In this document: positions 5,573 through 7,347 of the stretch, piece after piece
How positions within the stretch are numbered: position 1 is the stretch's first letter
Layout: every line of letters starts with the position of its first letter
DNA from: Candidatus Izemoplasmatales bacterium
GTDB lineage: Bacteria > Bacillota_I > Bacilli_A > Izemoplasmatales > Hujiaoplasmataceae
Reading direction: 5' to 3'
Assembly: GCA_028691335.1 (NCBI GenBank)
Contig: JAQUZK010000066.1
Coordinates: 1-7,347, forward strand
Length of the DNA stretch: 7,347 nt
Notes under the pieces: model-generated
Told to the model about the DNA's origin: nothing
The model's input: only the letters and a program-made list of their open reading frames with translations
The model's database searches: none
Made by a program: the position numbers and the translations under genes

Positions 5573-7336
5573 ATGAAATGGGATTTATCTTATCTTTTTC
5601 CTAATTTAGATGAATTTGAAAAAGGATTTAAAAAAAGTGAAGAATTAGTAGCTAAACTAGCTACTTACAAAGGTAAATTAAGCAACTTTTCTGATTTTAA
5701 GGAGTTTTTTCTTTTACAAAAGAAATTCGAAGAAATTGGGTTAAAAACATATCAATACGCATCTTTGCTAAGTGATTTAAACAAAAAGAACTCAGAAAAT
5801 TCTGCGAGACTTCAAAAAGTTCAACTTGCTTTTGTTAAACTGCAACAAGCTTTATCTTTTGAAGAACCAGAGTTGATTAATATCGGAAAAGAAAAAGTTA
5901 TGAGTTTTATCGATAAGGATCAGGATCTCGAAGAATACCGATTCTCCATGGAAAAGCTATTTAGACGTCAAGAACACATTTTAGATGATAAAAGTGAAGC
6001 TTTACTTGCTAACTACAGCCAATTAGCTGGAGCAGGAAGAAATCTATATAGTTCATTATCAGTAGCTGATATTGAAGGCCAAGATGTAATGCTAGATAAT
6101 AAAGAAATAGTAACAATCACTAACTCTAATTATCGTGCTTTTATTCAAAAAAGTAATTCACCTGAAGAAAGAAAAGAAATCTTCGAGGCTGTATTTTCAT
6201 ATTATGAAGCTCATAAAAACACTTATGCTTCAATTTACAAGAATGTTTTAGATGCTGATTATGCTAGAATAAATTCAAGAAATTATAAGTCTTCTTTAGA
6301 GAGTTATCTTTTTAACAATAATATACCTACTAGTGTTTATCATAATCTTACCAAAGTAGCTAGAGAAAATACACAAGCTATTAAAAAATATATCAGTTTG
6401 AGAAAAGATTACTTAGGATTAGAAGAATATCATACATATGATCGTTTTTTAGATTTAGCTAAATCAGATAAAGAATATGAGTTTGATGAAGCTAAAGAGT
6501 TATTCTTTAACTCGATAAAACATCTACCTGAACATTTCCAAGAAAAAGCAAAGGATGTTCTTAAAGAAGGGTTTGTAGATGTTTATGAACAAAACGGAAA
6601 GAGAACTGGAGCTTACTCAAGTTCAATGCCTAATCTTCATCCATATATACTTTTAAACTATTCAAAAACGTTAGGTGATGTATTTACAGTAGCTCATGAA
6701 GCTGGACATTCAATCCATTCAATGTACTCAGCTGAAACTCAACCTTCTTCTCTTCAAAACTATACTATATTTGTTGCGGAAGTAGCGTCTACATTCAACG
6801 AACATAATCTTCTTGATTATATTATTAACGAATCCAAAGCTAGTAAGAATGAAAAGATATCTCTATTACAAAGAGCAATTGATGACATATTAGCTACATT
6901 CTATAGACAAACTCTTTTCGCTATTTATGAACTTGAAGCACACAAATTAGTTGAAAATGACCAACCTATTACCGCAGATACTTTATCTAATATAATGATT
7001 AGCCTATATAAAGAATTCTATGACCTTGATATCACAAAAGAGAGTGTTAAACAATATGTTTGGGCTTATATACCTCACTTATTCTATACACCTTTCTATG
7101 TCTATCAATACGCAACTAGTTTCGCTGCTTCTCTTAAACTATACGAAGATGTTAAGAATAATCAACTAGGAGCTTTTGAAAACTATATTAATCTCTTAAA
7201 ATCCGGTGGTTCAGACTACCCAGTAAAACAACTTCAAAATGCTGGAGTAGATTTAACCAAGGAAGACGCTTTTAAAGCTGTAGTTAACAGATTAAATGAG
7301 TTAGTTGATGAACTAGCTATTGTTTTAAAATCTTAA
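5573..7336 (+). CDS. pepF: Oligoendopeptidase F, zinc metallopeptidase of family M3B
   Basis: This is a cytoplasmic zinc peptidase that cleaves short peptides internally and takes part in peptide turnover. The 587-residue length matches typical PepF (about 590-610). The helical N-terminal region spans about 1-200 and opens with WDLSYLFP, common at PepF starts. The catalytic M3 domain follows. The zinc motif HEAGH is at 375-379 (H375, H379, catalytic E376), with third ligand E403 in VAEVASTFNE. C-terminal family blocks are HLFYTPFYVYQYATSFAASL at 502-521, which carries substrate-binding tyrosines, and GGSDYPVKQLQNAGVDL at 545-561. There is no signal peptide. The ATG is set by GGAGGT 8 nt upstream. 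The gene ends at TAA, 11 bp before the window edge, so its terminator and any downstream partner are not seen. Divergent spx upstream recalls the Bacillus order spx-mecA-coiA-pepF-yjbH. Confidence 0.97.
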   Translation: MKWDLSYLFPNLDEFEKGFKKSEELVAKLATYKGKLSNFSDFKEFFLLQKKFEEIGLKTYQYASLLSDLNKKNSENSARLQKVQLAFVKLQQALSFEEPELINIGKEKVMSFIDKDQDLEEYRFSMEKLFRRQEHILDDKSEALLANYSQLAGAGRNLYSSLSVADIEGQDVMLDNKEIVTITNSNYRAFIQKSNSPEERKEIFEAVFSYYEAHKNTYASIYKNVLDADYARINSRNYKSSLESYLFNNNIPTSVYHNLTKVARENTQAIKKYISLRKDYLGLEEYHTYDRFLDLAKSDKEYEFDEAKELFFNSIKHLPEHFQEKAKDVLKEGFVDVYEQNGKRTGAYSSSMPNLHPYILLNYSKTLGDVFTVAHEAGHSIHSMYSAETQPSSLQNYTIFVAEVASTFNEHNLLDYIINESKASKNEKISLLQRAIDDILATFYRQTLFAIYELEAHKLVENDQPITADTLSNIMISLYKEFYDLDITKESVKQYVWAYIPHLFYTPFYVYQYATSFAASLKLYEDVKNNQLGAFENYINLLKSGGSDYPVKQLQNAGVDLTKEDAFKAVVNRLNELVDELAIVLKS

Positions 7337-7347
7337 TCGTGATATAA

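Noticed and set aside
1..7347. Mobile element, phage, CRISPR or toxin-antitoxin locus
   Set aside because: No transposase, integrase, repeat-spacer pattern, tRNA attachment site or small gene pair was found; all six genes are ordinary core functions.

Overview
This is an AT-rich window (roughly 30% G+C by eye) from a low-GC Gram-positive-type bacterium. The gene set (RecD2, Spx, oligoendopeptidase F, PepP-type aminopeptidase, NAD-type GAPDH, VTT/DedA-like protein), the strong AGGAGG-type ribosome binding sites and the TATAAT boxes point to Bacillota or a related walled or wall-less lineage. The small compact genes and composition would suit an Acholeplasma/Izemoplasma-like organism. Every tryptophan codon I checked is TGG, and no TGA is read through in any frame used, so the Mycoplasma/Spiroplasma code is unlikely. 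The exact taxon cannot be fixed from the sequence alone.

Layout: five genes lie on the minus strand and one on the plus strand. From the right: pepF (5573-7336, +) and spx (5014-5457, -) diverge from a 115-bp intergenic region holding back-to-back extended -10 promoters. spx ends in a clear intrinsic terminator. A 141-bp gap follows with the gapA promoter, an upstream cre-like CcpA site and a strong Shine-Dalgarno. gapA (3868-4872, -) ends in an intrinsic terminator, and a VTT/DedA-like membrane protein gene (3177-3812, -) begins almost immediately after that terminator. This gene has its own terminator. A further promoter then drives a two-gene unit, pepP (1783-3048, -) followed 13 bp later by recD2 (from 1769, running off the left edge, with 589 codons visible). 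No stretch over 300 bases lacks a gene. I see no tRNA, rRNA, CRISPR, insertion sequence or phage gene.

Functional picture: this is core housekeeping rather than an accessory island. It covers glycolysis (gapA, possibly under carbon control), peptide turnover (pepP, pepF), thiol-stress transcription control (spx), a membrane protein and DNA repair (recD2). The spx/pepF neighbourhood recalls the spx-mecA-coiA-pepF-yjbH region of Bacillus. I found no convincing undescribed system. The points most worth a second look are regulatory or structural: a terminator-like hairpin inside the start of recD2, a gene placed directly behind the gapA terminator, the cre-like site upstream of gapA, and a four-cysteine C-terminal tail on Spx.
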